Positions 34,768 to 45,999 are shown, counted from the first letter of the stretch. The stretch is DNA of 64,000 nucleotides from Sphingobacterium sp. SYP-B4668 (GCF_027627455.1 NZ_CP115483.1:2480001-2544000), one strand, 5' to 3'. Program-made: numbers and translations. The notes: generated by a model not told the origin, from the sequence alone.

Positions 34768-37700
34768 ATGCAACCTATGAAAAAATACTTATATCACGTT
34801 CTTGTACTTTTGTCTACTTGTGTACTGGGAATATTTTGTCATCAATCGGCCTGGGCGCAGAACTATAACGCACAGAATATAGCGACTGGGGGACTGTATA
34901 CTGCATTAACCAAAGATGTAGATGGCAACATTTATGTGATCAGAGCAGTTTCACCTAATGATGCTAATTATCAGTTGGTGAAATATACCAACGGTCAGGG
35001 GCAACCAACAGTGCTCTACTCGGGATTAACACATGATGCGGGTAACTATCCTTGGGGATTAGCTGTGGCAGCCAACGGCCAAATCTTCGTCAGTACCCAT
35101 ATCGGGGACAATGGGAATAAGATTCTAAAATTGACGAATAGTAACGGAATCTATACCGTGTCTGATTTTCAGAATAATCCTTCCAAATATTATACCGGAT
35201 TAGCAATAGATGCAAACGATCGACTTCACGTGCTACAACATAATGGAACGTCCTATGAGGTTGTTCGGTATCATAATTTGAATAATAATTCAGGTTATAC
35301 CTCCTTATTTTCAGGGATTCCTTCGGAAGCAGGTTTAAGTTATGCGACAAATTTGGCAATTGCGACAAATGGTGATATTTATTACACGGAACCCTTTTGT
35401 GTGGATGAATGGTATGCACATCTTATTTCTATGAAAGGAGGTGTTGTCAAGGTTGCCAACAACGGTGGAAACTACAATTATACGTCAAAGACCTACCTCT
35501 CAAAAGATAAGTATGCAAGTGCCCTGTCTATTGAAGGTAATGATTTGTATGCCTTGGAGAGTACAGGTGCGGCAGGCGGCTATAAATTATCCAAATACAG
35601 CAATTTATCAGGAACAGGGGCGGCATTACGTACCGATTTAAAGGCAAATGCTTTTATCTACCCTTGGGGTGTAGTGTTCAAGGGAGATATTGGCTATTAT
35701 ACGACGGGAGATGATGGTAATTCAGGAGGGAGTGTGATGCGGATTGTTCCGAATCCGAATGCCGGAAGTGAACCTCCTAATGAAATAATAGGACCAGAGA
35801 GTAAGGATATTTGTGCCAATGTCCCTACAAGTTTTTCGCTCACAACTACAGGGGCGACTGCACATCAGTGGGAAGTAAGCACTGATGGCGGTAATACCTT
35901 TAATAATGTTCAAAATAATACAAACTACAATGGTGTCACTTCGGCAACTTTATCCATTGTAAATACACCAGCTAGCTTTAATACATATATCTACCGTTGT
36001 AAGGTGACTTTTGGCGCTGCAGGCAGTAAATACTCCTCGATAGCCAATCTATTGGTGACTGATCAGGTGCAGATAAGTACACAACCCCTAAATACGCAAA
36101 TAACTATTGGTGGGTCGGGATCTCTTTCAGTAACGGCATCTGACGCAACAAGCTATCAATGGCAACGAAAAATAGGTGGCGGTGTATTTTCGAATATCAG
36201 TGATGGTGGAAGCTTTTTTGGAACTAACTCCGCTACATTACAAATAACAAATGCTACGGCGGCATTGAATAGTGATCAATTCCGGTGTATTGTAACCAAT
36301 AACTGCCTTTCTGCCAAAGTTTCGAATGTCGTTACGCTGACCGTAAATGCTGCACCTTCTATAAGTCAACAACCTGGAGATAAAACGATAATGGCAGGAG
36401 GGCAAACTGCTTTCACAATGCTTGCCATAGGAGCAACAGGCTACCAATGGCAGGTTAGTACGGGAGGGGCTTTTTCAGATGTTGCCAACGGTGCGCTATA
36501 CAGCGGCGTAACTTCCAATACCCTCACTATCACAGGGGTGACGATGGGCATGAATGGTTATTTGTATCGTTGTGTGGTTAGTGGAGCTATACCCCCTGAA
36601 GCGACATCACTTCCGGCTAGGCTAGCTGTAACAGTACCTCCTAATCAGGCTCCAGTGATTGTTAATCTGCATGGCGATCTAGTTGCTTGGGCGGGTGTTG
36701 GAAATACCGTTACGCTAGATGAAAGTGGTAATGCAGGTGTGAGTGATGCCGATATGGATGCATTGAATGCTGGTCTGGGGGATTATAATGGTGCTTCCTT
36801 GACGGTACAGCGGGCGGGCAATACCGTATCAGCCGATGATTTTGGCTTCATTACTACGGGTGCATCATTTACAGTGGTTGGCAATCATTTACAAACCGGA
36901 GGATCTACTTTTGCATCTTTTACAAATGCGGGCGGTGTGTTGACGATATCCTTTACTAGTTCGGGCACAGCTGCGACGAGGACATTGGTCAATGAAGTGA
37001 TACAACGTATTACCTACCGAAATGATACCCCTGCGGGTGACGCCACTATGCGCTTCACCTTGAGTGATGGCATTGCGAGTACTACCGCAGATGTAACAGT
37101 TGCCAGCGATACTATCTATGTCACCAATACGACAGATACTCCTACGATCAATGTTGCTAATGGTGTTAGCTTCAGTGAAGCCATTGCAATTGCTGCGGCC
37201 GATGCCACCGGCAGCCAGACGCTGATTTTTACTAACAGTTTCAATTCCAGCGTGTCGCTGGCCGGCAACTTGTCGATCAACGAAAGTCTGACACTTAATG
37301 CGGATGCGGCTGGGGGCTTGGTCATCAGCAGCGGTGCCACTATTACCCTGGGCGGCGGTACCACATTGAGCTTTACTAATTCCTCTGGCACTGTCGATAT
37401 CGCCGCCACGCTAAGCGGAACTGGTTCGCTGACTAAGGACGGCGCTGGCACCCTGACATTGTCGAGTGTCAACAACAAGACTAATATGTCGGGCGGCATT
37501 ACCGTCAACGCGGGCACACTGGTGGTCAGCGATGACGATCATCTATCCTCCGGCACATTGACGCTCAACGGCGGCACGTTGACCAACAGCAGCACTAGCT
37601 TTACTATCGACAATACCATCGCATTAGGTTCCAGCGGTGGTACTTTTAATGTTGGCGGCGGTAACGGTAGTACCCGATTAACCCTGTCGGGCATTGTTTC

Positions 37701-40700
37701 CGGCACGGGCACTTTGACTAAGAATGGTCAAGCCATCCTCCAACTGGATGGCAACAATACGTATTCCGGCGCGACCAGCCTAATGGCTGGAACTATGATT
37801 GCCACTCACTCCAATGCACTCGGTACCACTGCCGGCGCAACCACTGTCAGCAGCGGCGCAACCCTGCGATTTGCTGGCGGGCTCACGGTAGCTGAAGCCT
37901 TAACCATCTCTGGTGCCGGCAAGACGGTCAGTAGCGTGGATTATGGTGTATTGCACTTAATTAATGGCAGCAGCACCCTTAGCGGCAATGTGACCCTGGT
38001 GGGCGATGCCAACATCAGTGTTGCCGGTGGTACATTGATTGTCAGTGGGGCACTTATTGGTAGCGGCAATCTCAATAAAACGGATGTTGGTTCGCTGCTT
38101 TTGTCCAATACCGGTACCGAAGCTAGCATGAGTGGTGGGATGACGGTATCCGCTGGTGCCTTGGAGATCGACAATGATGATCAGCTTTCATCAGGAAGCC
38201 TTAGCCTCAACGGCGGAACCCTTGCAGTAATAGGCGTCACAACCATTGACAATAACATCGATATCACCGCCAGTTCGACTATCAATACCAGTGCTGATGT
38301 CACGCTCAGTGGTGTTGTTAGCGGTACGGGCGAACTTACCAAAGCCGGAGTCAGCACGCTGAGCTTGAGTGGTACCAACACAGCCACTGGAGCGGTCAAT
38401 ATTTCGGAGGGCGGTCTGACTATCAGTGGTGGTAGCAGTATCGGAAACACCAGCGCCGTGACCGTGGCAAGCCTTGCAACCTTGACCTTGAGTGGCGGAG
38501 ATGAAACCATCGGCTCTTTGGCGGGTGCGGGGAACGTAGTGTTGGGGTATAAGCTGATCATCGGCGGTAATAACAGCAGTACAACGTTCAACGGTGTCAT
38601 TTCTGGCATAGGTAACGGAATTGCCAAAATCGGTACCGGTACGTTCACCCTTTCCGGCTCCAATACTTACTCGGGTAGCACAACTGTTAGCGCAGGAACG
38701 CTGGCGCTCTATGGTGGAACTGCAATTAATGATGCCAGTGCAGTTACTGTTTCAAGTGGCGCCACGCTCTCCCTGAACGCAAATGAGACACTGGGGTCGT
38801 TGGCTGGAGCAGGTAACGTTTCATTAGGCGATTTTGCCCTTTCATCAGGTGGCAACAACGCCAGCACCACTTTCTCGGGTGTATTTAACGGCTATGGTGG
38901 GTTTCTGAAAACCGGTAGCGGCACGCTGACCTTGTCAGGCAGCAATAGCGGTACCTTTTTCGGCGGCATGGCGGTGTCTGGGGGCGGTACCCTGAGCGTG
39001 GCTAACGATGATAATTTGGGGTCAGGAATACTCAGCATCAACAACAGTACTTTTAGCATTACTGGCGCGACCACTATTGATAACAGCATCACCCTTATCA
39101 GCGGTGCAAGCATCAATAACGCGGCAGCAGTCACGTTATCGGGTGTTATTAGTGGGAGTGGTAGCTTCACGAAAACCGGTATTGGCGTGCTGACATTACC
39201 AGGGATAAATACCTATGGCGGTGCTACGCAAGTATTGGCTGGTACCTTGGCCGTAAATGGTGCATTAAGTGCAACAAATATCGTTGAAATTGCATCTGGC
39301 GCGACTCTTATAGGCTCGGGTAGCGTAACAAATCTTAACGTTAATAATGGCGGGACACTTTCACCTGGCAATAGCGCTGGGACCTTTACGGTGGACGGAA
39401 ACTTGCTAATGAATTCGGGCAGTACGCTGGCTATAGAAATCAACGGCACCACTGCAGGTACTGATTATGATCAGGTGGTTGTTCTTGGTAATGTCAATGT
39501 GAGTGGCGCTAACTTATCTGTGACTCATGGTTACACGCCGGGACAGGGGGATAATTATTCTATAATTGTCAACGATGCCGTCGATGTAATTAGCGGTACA
39601 TTTAGTGGTTTAGCTGAAGGCTCGACAATTACTGCCGGTGGCAATGGTTCAGTATTGACCGCCAGTTACATTGGTGGAAGTGGCAATGACTTTACGTTGA
39701 CGGCTCCTATAAATGCAGCTCCGGTTATCGGCAATTTGAATGGAGATGCTGTCACTTATATAGAGGGTGGAACTGTGGTAGTAATTGATGCAGGGGCTGA
39801 CGCAACTGTAACCGATACGGATTCTCCTGATTTTGATGGGGGCAATGTGGCGGTTTCCATCGCGGCTAACCGTGTACCGACGGAAGATGTACTTTCCATT
39901 CGGAATCAAGGAACAGCAGCGGGGCAAATTGGTGTCTCTGGATTAAATATTACGTATGGCGGTACGATTATCGGTACTCGTACAGCTAGCGGTGGGACGG
40001 ATACATATGATTTGGTCATTACGCTAAATGCTTCGGCCACACCTGCTATTGTGCAGGCGTTGCTCCGCAATCTGACCTATACGAATACCAATACGACGGA
40101 TCCATCCACATCAGCGCGTACTGTAGGTGTAACCATCAACGATGGGGATGGTGGCACGAGTACTCCGGCTAACGTTACGCTGGATGTAGTGGCCGTCAAT
40201 GATGCACCTACACTTACTGCGACAGCTTTAAACCCGACCTTCACAGAAGGGGGGGAAGCAGTCGCGATGTTTTCAAATGCACAATCTTCGACTATCGAAG
40301 CGGGGCAGTTGATACAACAAACTACGCTTACGGTTTCAGGAGTACAAGACCCCAATACAGAGGAATTGTATATAGAGGGTACTAGAATAGTATTATCAAA
40401 TGGAATGAATAGTACCACTGCGGTCAATGCCATTAATGTGAATGTTTCTGTTGCAGGCACTACAGCAACTGTAACGCTATCCAAGTTGAGCGGAGTTAGT
40501 ACTTCGGTATGGAATACCCTCGTTAATGGAATAACTTACCTTAATACCAGTAAAAATCCGACAACAGCAGCTCGTGTAGTAGCCTTAACGAGCATCCAGG
40601 ATGATGGTGGCATAGCCAATGGTGGCGTCGATCGGACTACACTATCGATAGCATCTACTGTAACTATAGTGGCCGTAAACAATGCGCCGATAGTTACTAC

Positions 40701-43700
40701 TAGTGGTGGTAATACCGCCTATACCGAAGGTACACCTGTTGCGGTAGATGCTGCTCTTACGGTTACTGATCCGGATAATACGACCTTGGCTACTGCAACA
40801 GTAGCGATTACGGGTAATTTACAAAGTACACAAGATGTATTGACATTTACCAATGATGGGGCTACAATGGGTAATATAACGGCAGCGCTGTACAATAACG
40901 CAACGGGTGTACTGACACTTAGCTCCGTTGGATCCTCGGCGACTTTGGCGCAATGGCAGGCAGCTTTGCGTGCGGTTAAATACAACAACACCTCGCAAAA
41001 TCCTTCAACAGCTGCACGTACGATGAGCTTCAAAGTACACGATGGTGGTCTGGAATCTGTGGCCGCTACGAAAACTGTCTCCGTGATCGCTGTCAACGAT
41101 GCGCCTGTTGCAGTAGATGACTACATTACCCTGACCGAGGATATACCAGTAGTGGGCAATGTGCTAACGAATGATTCGGATCCAGAAAGTAATGCCTTAA
41201 CGGCATCCTTAGTCACGCCGCCTGTTAACGGTACGGTAGTCCTGAATGCGGATGGTAGTTTTACCTATACACCGAATGCGAATTACGCGGGTAGGGATAG
41301 TTTACAATACCAAGTCTGCGATGATGGAGTTCCTTCCAAGTGTGAGACAGCATGGTTGCATTTAACCATCAATCCGGTAAATGATGCACCTGTAGTTACA
41401 GTGCCTGCAAATATTTCCGTAACGGAAGATGTAGCTTCTCCGCTTACAGGTATTAGTTTTAGCGACGTAGATGCTGGAGCAAATTCAGTGCTGGTGACTC
41501 TGTCAGTGCCTAGTGGTGCATTGAATGCTGCAAGTACAATGGATGTAACGGTAGGCGGAACTGCCGAAACGTTGACACTTAGTGGAAGCATTTCGAAGAT
41601 CAACGCTTTTATAGCAGCGGGTGCTGTCACATTTACTACGGCTAGCCATGCAACTACTAATGTGATATTGACAGTATCCATTACCGATAATGGACACACT
41701 GGCGGAACGGCATTAATGGATACCAAAACTACTACACTAGTTGTTACGGCTGTCAACGATGCACCGGTCAATTCGGTACCGGGCGCGCAATCCGTGGATC
41801 AAGATGCTACACTGGTCTTTAGTGCTTCAAATAGTAACTTGATTTCAATTTCGGATGTCGATGCTGGAGGTGGAGTTGTAAAGGGTACCTTGACGGCAAC
41901 TAACGGCTTGTTAACGCTTAGCGGTACTAACGGACTTTCCTTTATATTCGGCGGCAACGGAAACGCGACAATGACTTTTGAGGGGGCAATTGCAGACATT
42001 AATGCCGCCTTGGACGGATTGGTATTTACTCCGACACCAGGTTACAATGGTCCAGCAAGTATTCAGATCCTTACCAATGATTTGGGGCTTACTGGTACAG
42101 GTGGGGCCCAAATTGATATCGACAATATCATCATTACAGTCAACTCGATTAATCCGAGAGTCATTTCGGTTGGCGCGTTAACGGCTAATGGTACCTATAA
42201 AATAGACGATGCTATTGCGCTTACAGTAACTTTTGATCAAGCGGTTACCGTGGATGGGGGTGTACCTACACTTGTATTGGAAACTGGTACAACTGACCAA
42301 TCAGCAACTTATGTAGCTGGAAGCGGAAGTAATACCTTGACGTTTAACTATACGGTACAGGCTGGGGATCAATCGTCTGATCTGGACTATATATCGACGG
42401 CTGCGCTTTCTTTGAATGGTGCTACTATTAAAAACACCTTTGCTGATGATGCGATATTGACCTTGCCAGCGGTTGGCGGATCTAATTCCATTGCCGGGCA
42501 ACGTAGCATCGTGATAGATGGGGTTGTTCCTACGGTAACATCGATGAGTGTGCCTGCAGATGGATATTATGTCCGAGCACAAAACCTGGACTTTATAGTC
42601 AACTTCTCGGAAGCTGTAACTCTAGACGTCACAGGTGGTTCGCCTAGGATTGCCCTTAGCATTGCCGACCAGACGACATATGCTGGCTACCTATCAGGTT
42701 CAGGAACCACGACATTAGTATTTCGATATACAGTAGCAAATGGATTACAGGATGATGATGGTATTACTGTTGGATCGTTATCACTTAATGGAGGAACGCT
42801 TTGGGACGCAGCAGGCAATAACGCTGACCTGACGTTGAATTCAGTGGGCAATACAAGTGCGGTAAAAGTCGACTCAAAAATATCACAGGTTGTTTTAAGT
42901 ATCAATGATGGTGAGACTCATACCAACAATGCACAAGTAAATTTAAATTTACAAATTGACGATACTGATTTGAGTACCATGAAATTCTCCAACGATAATG
43001 TTTCCTGGAGTGCTGAAGAGTCATTCTTTAATACGAAACTTTGGGACTTAACACCTGGGGATGCGACGAAAACGATTTATGTAAGTGTCAAAGATTTAAG
43101 AGGCAATATCACCGAAACAAGTGGTAGTATAATATTAGATCAAAAGGCACCAATCGTGACGGGTGTTGAACATGGCAAATCGTACAATGACGATCGTACC
43201 ATTAGCTTTGACGAAGGTACAGGTACACTAAATACGACTTCCTTTATTTCAGGAGAGATAGTGGATGCAGAAGGTACTTACGAGTTGATCGTAGTAGATG
43301 TCGCTGGTAACAGGACAATAGTAAACTTTGTCATTGACAAAACTGCACCAGCACAGCCGACCAATCTCGTTTCGACTGCAGGCGATACGGAGGTCAACTT
43401 GACTTGGGATGCAAATGGCGAAGTCGACTTGCAGGGATATATTTTGTATTCGCAAGCGCAGGGCAGTAGCAGAATTAAGTTAGCCGATATCCCTAAAGGG
43501 ACAGTGTCCTTCTTACATACGGGCTTGACCAATGGCATATTGCACCAATATTTCTTGGTAGCAGCTGACACCCTTGGCAATACGAGTACGGAAGCGCTTA
43601 CCTCAGCAACTCCTATGGGTACACAGAATATTACATTTACTCCTTTGGCAGATAGGACGTATGGGGACCTAGATTTCTTGTTGAGTGCCAGTGCAAGCTC

Positions 43701-45948
43701 TGGTCTTCAGGTATCTTATACGACTTCTGATGCTACAGTGGCTGAAGCCTACAAAGATGCCGCAGATGGAAATAAATGGAAATTGAGAATAACAGGTGCT
43801 GGTACTGTTGATGTAATAGCAAGTCAAGGCGGCTCAGCTGCTTATTTACCTGCTGTTGATGTTACACAGACCTTGAAAGTAGGCAAGGCCAATCTTATGG
43901 GGATCAGCTTTACGAATGCTACGTTTGGTTATGACGGTACGGCCAAATCACTTGCCACGACGGGTACTTTGCCTGCGGGTGTTACAGTCAACTATAGCGG
44001 CAATGCGCAGACGGAAGCTGGTATATATCCAGTAACGGCTACGATTGATGGTGGCAACAATTACATCGGAGAGACACTTACTGCAGAGCTGACGATTACC
44101 AAAGCTGCCCTAGTAGGCATTAACTTCGCTAATGCTACATTTGGTTATGACGGTAGGGCCAAGTCACTTGCTATTACAGGTGCCTTACCGATAGGTGTTA
44201 CAGTCAGCTATAGCGGCAATGCGCAGACCGAGGCTGGTACATATCCAGTAACAGCTACGATTGATGGTGGCAACAATTACATCGGAGAGACACTTACTGC
44301 TGACTTGACGATTAGCAAAGCTGCCTTAGTAGGCATCAACTTTACGAATGCTACGTTTGGTTATGACGGTACGTCCAAGTCACTTGCTATTACAGGTGCC
44401 TTACCGGCAGGTGTTACAGTCAACTATAGCGGTAATGGCAAGACGGAAGCTGGTACATATCCAGTAACGGCTACGATTGATGGTGGTAACAACTACATCG
44501 GAGAGACACTTACTGCTGACTTGACGATTAGCAAAGCTGCCTTAATGGGTATCAACTTTACCAATGCTACATTTGGTTACGACGGTACGGCCAAGTCACT
44601 TGCTATTACCGGGGCCTTACCGACAGGTGTCACGGTCAACTATAGTGGCAATGGCAAGACGGAAGCTGGCACATATCCAGTAACGGCGACGATTGATGGT
44701 GGCAACAATTACCTCGGAGAGACACTGACTGCTGACCTGACGATTACCAAGGCTGCCTTAGTAGGCATCAACTTCGCCAACGCGACCTTCGTTTACGACG
44801 GCACGTCCAAGTCACTTGCTATTACAGGTGCCTTACCGACGGGTGTTACAGTCAACTATAGCGGCAACGGCAAGACGGAAGCTGGTACATATCCAGTAAC
44901 GGCCACGATTGATGGTGGCAACAACTACGTTGGAGAGACGCTTACTGCTGACCTGACGATTACCAAAGCTGCTTTAGTGGACATCGGACTTGCCAATGCG
45001 ACCTTTGTTTACGACGGCACGTCCAAGTCCCTTGCTATTACAGGGGCCTTACCGACAGGTGTTACAGTCAACTATAGCGGCAATGGCAAGACGGAAGCTG
45101 GTGTACATCCAGTGACAGCCACGATCGACGGTGGCAACAACTACGTTGGGCAGACGCTTAATGCTAGTCTGACGATTACCAAAGCTGCTTTGGTGGGCAT
45201 CGGTTTTGCCAATGCGACCTTCGTTTATGACGGTACGGCCAAATCACTTGCTATCACAGGTACCTTGCCAACAGGCGCTACGGTTAGCTACAGCGGCAAC
45301 GCCAAGACTGTGGCTGGTGTACATTCCGTGACGGCAACAATCGATGGTGGCAACAACTACGTTGGGCAGACGCTTAATGCTAGTCTGACCATCACCAAGG
45401 CACAGCAGGTCATTAGCTTTGCTGCTATCGAGCCTGTATATCGTGACGCTGGTGAGCTGCAGCTTGACATCAGCAGTAACAGCGAATTACCGATTAAGAT
45501 CTACAGCGACAATGTGCTGGTAGCAGAAGTTACGGGTGATCGGACCGTCACGGTGAAAGGTGTGGGCCTTACCCGTATCCGTGCAGAGCAAGATGGAAAT
45601 GCCAACTATATGGCTGCCGAGAAGGTAGTTCGTGAATTACGGGTACGTAATGAAGATGGGGCGCGTCTGCCAGTACGGGTAAATCAGGCGGTATCACCTA
45701 ATGGTGATGGTATCAATGATTATCTGCGTATAGAAGGTATCGATGAGTATCCAGAAAACAAGATTGCGATCTTTGATGCCAACGGTAACCTCGTACGCGA
45801 GATCAAGAACTACAACAATAGTAGCAATTACTTCGATGGTGTACGAGAAGGCCGTGCAGTGCCAACAGGGACCTATTTCTATGTCTTAGAAGTTCGCATG
45901 GGTGGCAAATGGCACTACGACAAAGGATTTTTCGTAGTGAAGTACTAG
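34768..45948 (+). CDS. Giant T9SS-exported multidomain adhesin (3726 residues)
   Basis: The protein starts with a signal peptide (a second ATG three codons on, at 34777, is equally plausible). Approximate layout: propeller-like repeats 32-330; three Ig-like domains 337-620, each with a W and YRC; a cadherin-like part 625-785; an autotransporter-type beta-repeat block 790-1650; cadherin/VCBS-like repeats 1650-2460, several with VNDAP; Ig-like regions 2460-2850; fibronectin III 2858-2948; seven YDG/MBG repeats 3043-3546. The C-terminal gliding-motility/CHU_C type B sorting domain begins VSPNGDGINDY. It should be secreted through T9SS and held at the surface, with the PorP/SprF partner encoded next. 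Aspartate-rich repeats suggest calcium binding. Ligand unknown. Confidence 0.92.
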   Translation: MQPMKKYLYHVLVLLSTCVLGIFCHQSAWAQNYNAQNIATGGLYTALTKDVDGNIYVIRAVSPNDANYQLVKYTNGQGQPTVLYSGLTHDAGNYPWGLAVAANGQIFVSTHIGDNGNKILKLTNSNGIYTVSDFQNNPSKYYTGLAIDANDRLHVLQHNGTSYEVVRYHNLNNNSGYTSLFSGIPSEAGLSYATNLAIATNGDIYYTEPFCVDEWYAHLISMKGGVVKVANNGGNYNYTSKTYLSKDKYASALSIEGNDLYALESTGAAGGYKLSKYSNLSGTGAALRTDLKANAFIYPWGVVFKGDIGYYTTGDDGNSGGSVMRIVPNPNAGSEPPNEIIGPESKDICANVPTSFSLTTTGATAHQWEVSTDGGNTFNNVQNNTNYNGVTSATLSIVNTPASFNTYIYRCKVTFGAAGSKYSSIANLLVTDQVQISTQPLNTQITIGGSGSLSVTASDATSYQWQRKIGGGVFSNISDGGSFFGTNSATLQITNATAALNSDQFRCIVTNNCLSAKVSNVVTLTVNAAPSISQQPGDKTIMAGGQTAFTMLAIGATGYQWQVSTGGAFSDVANGALYSGVTSNTLTITGVTMGMNGYLYRCVVSGAIPPEATSLPARLAVTVPPNQAPVIVNLHGDLVAWAGVGNTVTLDESGNAGVSDADMDALNAGLGDYNGASLTVQRAGNTVSADDFGFITTGASFTVVGNHLQTGGSTFASFTNAGGVLTISFTSSGTAATRTLVNEVIQRITYRNDTPAGDATMRFTLSDGIASTTADVTVASDTIYVTNTTDTPTINVANGVSFSEAIAIAAADATGSQTLIFTNSFNSSVSLAGNLSINESLTLNADAAGGLVISSGATITLGGGTTLSFTNSSGTVDIAATLSGTGSLTKDGAGTLTLSSVNNKTNMSGGITVNAGTLVVSDDDHLSSGTLTLNGGTLTNSSTSFTIDNTIALGSSGGTFNVGGGNGSTRLTLSGIVSGTGTLTKNGQAILQLDGNNTYSGATSLMAGTMIATHSNALGTTAGATTVSSGATLRFAGGLTVAEALTISGAGKTVSSVDYGVLHLINGSSTLSGNVTLVGDANISVAGGTLIVSGALIGSGNLNKTDVGSLLLSNTGTEASMSGGMTVSAGALEIDNDDQLSSGSLSLNGGTLAVIGVTTIDNNIDITASSTINTSADVTLSGVVSGTGELTKAGVSTLSLSGTNTATGAVNISEGGLTISGGSSIGNTSAVTVASLATLTLSGGDETIGSLAGAGNVVLGYKLIIGGNNSSTTFNGVISGIGNGIAKIGTGTFTLSGSNTYSGSTTVSAGTLALYGGTAINDASAVTVSSGATLSLNANETLGSLAGAGNVSLGDFALSSGGNNASTTFSGVFNGYGGFLKTGSGTLTLSGSNSGTFFGGMAVSGGGTLSVANDDNLGSGILSINNSTFSITGATTIDNSITLISGASINNAAAVTLSGVISGSGSFTKTGIGVLTLPGINTYGGATQVLAGTLAVNGALSATNIVEIASGATLIGSGSVTNLNVNNGGTLSPGNSAGTFTVDGNLLMNSGSTLAIEINGTTAGTDYDQVVVLGNVNVSGANLSVTHGYTPGQGDNYSIIVNDAVDVISGTFSGLAEGSTITAGGNGSVLTASYIGGSGNDFTLTAPINAAPVIGNLNGDAVTYIEGGTVVVIDAGADATVTDTDSPDFDGGNVAVSIAANRVPTEDVLSIRNQGTAAGQIGVSGLNITYGGTIIGTRTASGGTDTYDLVITLNASATPAIVQALLRNLTYTNTNTTDPSTSARTVGVTINDGDGGTSTPANVTLDVVAVNDAPTLTATALNPTFTEGGEAVAMFSNAQSSTIEAGQLIQQTTLTVSGVQDPNTEELYIEGTRIVLSNGMNSTTAVNAINVNVSVAGTTATVTLSKLSGVSTSVWNTLVNGITYLNTSKNPTTAARVVALTSIQDDGGIANGGVDRTTLSIASTVTIVAVNNAPIVTTSGGNTAYTEGTPVAVDAALTVTDPDNTTLATATVAITGNLQSTQDVLTFTNDGATMGNITAALYNNATGVLTLSSVGSSATLAQWQAALRAVKYNNTSQNPSTAARTMSFKVHDGGLESVAATKTVSVIAVNDAPVAVDDYITLTEDIPVVGNVLTNDSDPESNALTASLVTPPVNGTVVLNADGSFTYTPNANYAGRDSLQYQVCDDGVPSKCETAWLHLTINPVNDAPVVTVPANISVTEDVASPLTGISFSDVDAGANSVLVTLSVPSGALNAASTMDVTVGGTAETLTLSGSISKINAFIAAGAVTFTTASHATTNVILTVSITDNGHTGGTALMDTKTTTLVVTAVNDAPVNSVPGAQSVDQDATLVFSASNSNLISISDVDAGGGVVKGTLTATNGLLTLSGTNGLSFIFGGNGNATMTFEGAIADINAALDGLVFTPTPGYNGPASIQILTNDLGLTGTGGAQIDIDNIIITVNSINPRVISVGALTANGTYKIDDAIALTVTFDQAVTVDGGVPTLVLETGTTDQSATYVAGSGSNTLTFNYTVQAGDQSSDLDYISTAALSLNGATIKNTFADDAILTLPAVGGSNSIAGQRSIVIDGVVPTVTSMSVPADGYYVRAQNLDFIVNFSEAVTLDVTGGSPRIALSIADQTTYAGYLSGSGTTTLVFRYTVANGLQDDDGITVGSLSLNGGTLWDAAGNNADLTLNSVGNTSAVKVDSKISQVVLSINDGETHTNNAQVNLNLQIDDTDLSTMKFSNDNVSWSAEESFFNTKLWDLTPGDATKTIYVSVKDLRGNITETSGSIILDQKAPIVTGVEHGKSYNDDRTISFDEGTGTLNTTSFISGEIVDAEGTYELIVVDVAGNRTIVNFVIDKTAPAQPTNLVSTAGDTEVNLTWDANGEVDLQGYILYSQAQGSSRIKLADIPKGTVSFLHTGLTNGILHQYFLVAADTLGNTSTEALTSATPMGTQNITFTPLADRTYGDLDFLLSASASSGLQVSYTTSDATVAEAYKDAADGNKWKLRITGAGTVDVIASQGGSAAYLPAVDVTQTLKVGKANLMGISFTNATFGYDGTAKSLATTGTLPAGVTVNYSGNAQTEAGIYPVTATIDGGNNYIGETLTAELTITKAALVGINFANATFGYDGRAKSLAITGALPIGVTVSYSGNAQTEAGTYPVTATIDGGNNYIGETLTADLTISKAALVGINFTNATFGYDGTSKSLAITGALPAGVTVNYSGNGKTEAGTYPVTATIDGGNNYIGETLTADLTISKAALMGINFTNATFGYDGTAKSLAITGALPTGVTVNYSGNGKTEAGTYPVTATIDGGNNYLGETLTADLTITKAALVGINFANATFVYDGTSKSLAITGALPTGVTVNYSGNGKTEAGTYPVTATIDGGNNYVGETLTADLTITKAALVDIGLANATFVYDGTSKSLAITGALPTGVTVNYSGNGKTEAGVHPVTATIDGGNNYVGQTLNASLTITKAALVGIGFANATFVYDGTAKSLAITGTLPTGATVSYSGNAKTVAGVHSVTATIDGGNNYVGQTLNASLTITKAQQVISFAAIEPVYRDAGELQLDISSNSELPIKIYSDNVLVAEVTGDRTVTVKGVGLTRIRAEQDGNANYMAAEKVVRELRVRNEDGARLPVRVNQAVSPNGDGINDYLRIEGIDEYPENKIAIFDANGNLVREIKNYNNSSNYFDGVREGRAVPTGTYFYVLEVRMGGKWHYDKGFFVVKY
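37150..39330 (+). other. G+C-rich autotransporter-type repeat block inside the adhesin gene
   Basis: This stretch encodes repeated units such as LTLNGGTLTNSS, LSGIVSGTGTLTKNG and NTYSGATSL, the autotransporter-associated beta-strand type typical of proteobacterial adhesins. Codons shift to GGC, GCC, ACC, CTG. Hand counts of single 60-base lines give 32/60 (from 37321), 35/60 (37501), 34/60 (38101) and 32/60 (38641) G+C, against 25/60 at 36841 and 25/60 at 39541 outside. Import of a segment is inferred. Confidence 0.6.
43894..45405 (+). repeat. Seven tandem 216-bp YDG/MBG repeats
   Basis: Seven contiguous units of exactly 72 codons (starts 43894, 44110, 44326, 44542, 44758, 44974, 45190), without indels. 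Each encodes NATF-x-YDG-T-x-KSLA, then VTATIDGGNNY and LTITKAA. Units 3-5 are closest to one another; units 6 and 7 carry GVHPV or GVHSV and GQTLNAS instead of GTYPV and GETLTAD. Confidence 0.95.
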
Positions 45949-45999
45949 ACGACAGCGACATCTTGAATTGCTTACCGCTTATAGCATAAATAACAGAAA

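Noticed and set aside
38181..41771. Several long open frames antisense to the giant adhesin gene
   Set aside because: They mirror the low-complexity Thr/Val/Gly repeat coding of the plus strand, have no domain features and no own promoters.
43894..45405. CRISPR-like tandem repeat
   Set aside because: Units are 216 bp, contiguous and coding for YDG/MBG domains; there are no short repeats with unique spacers.
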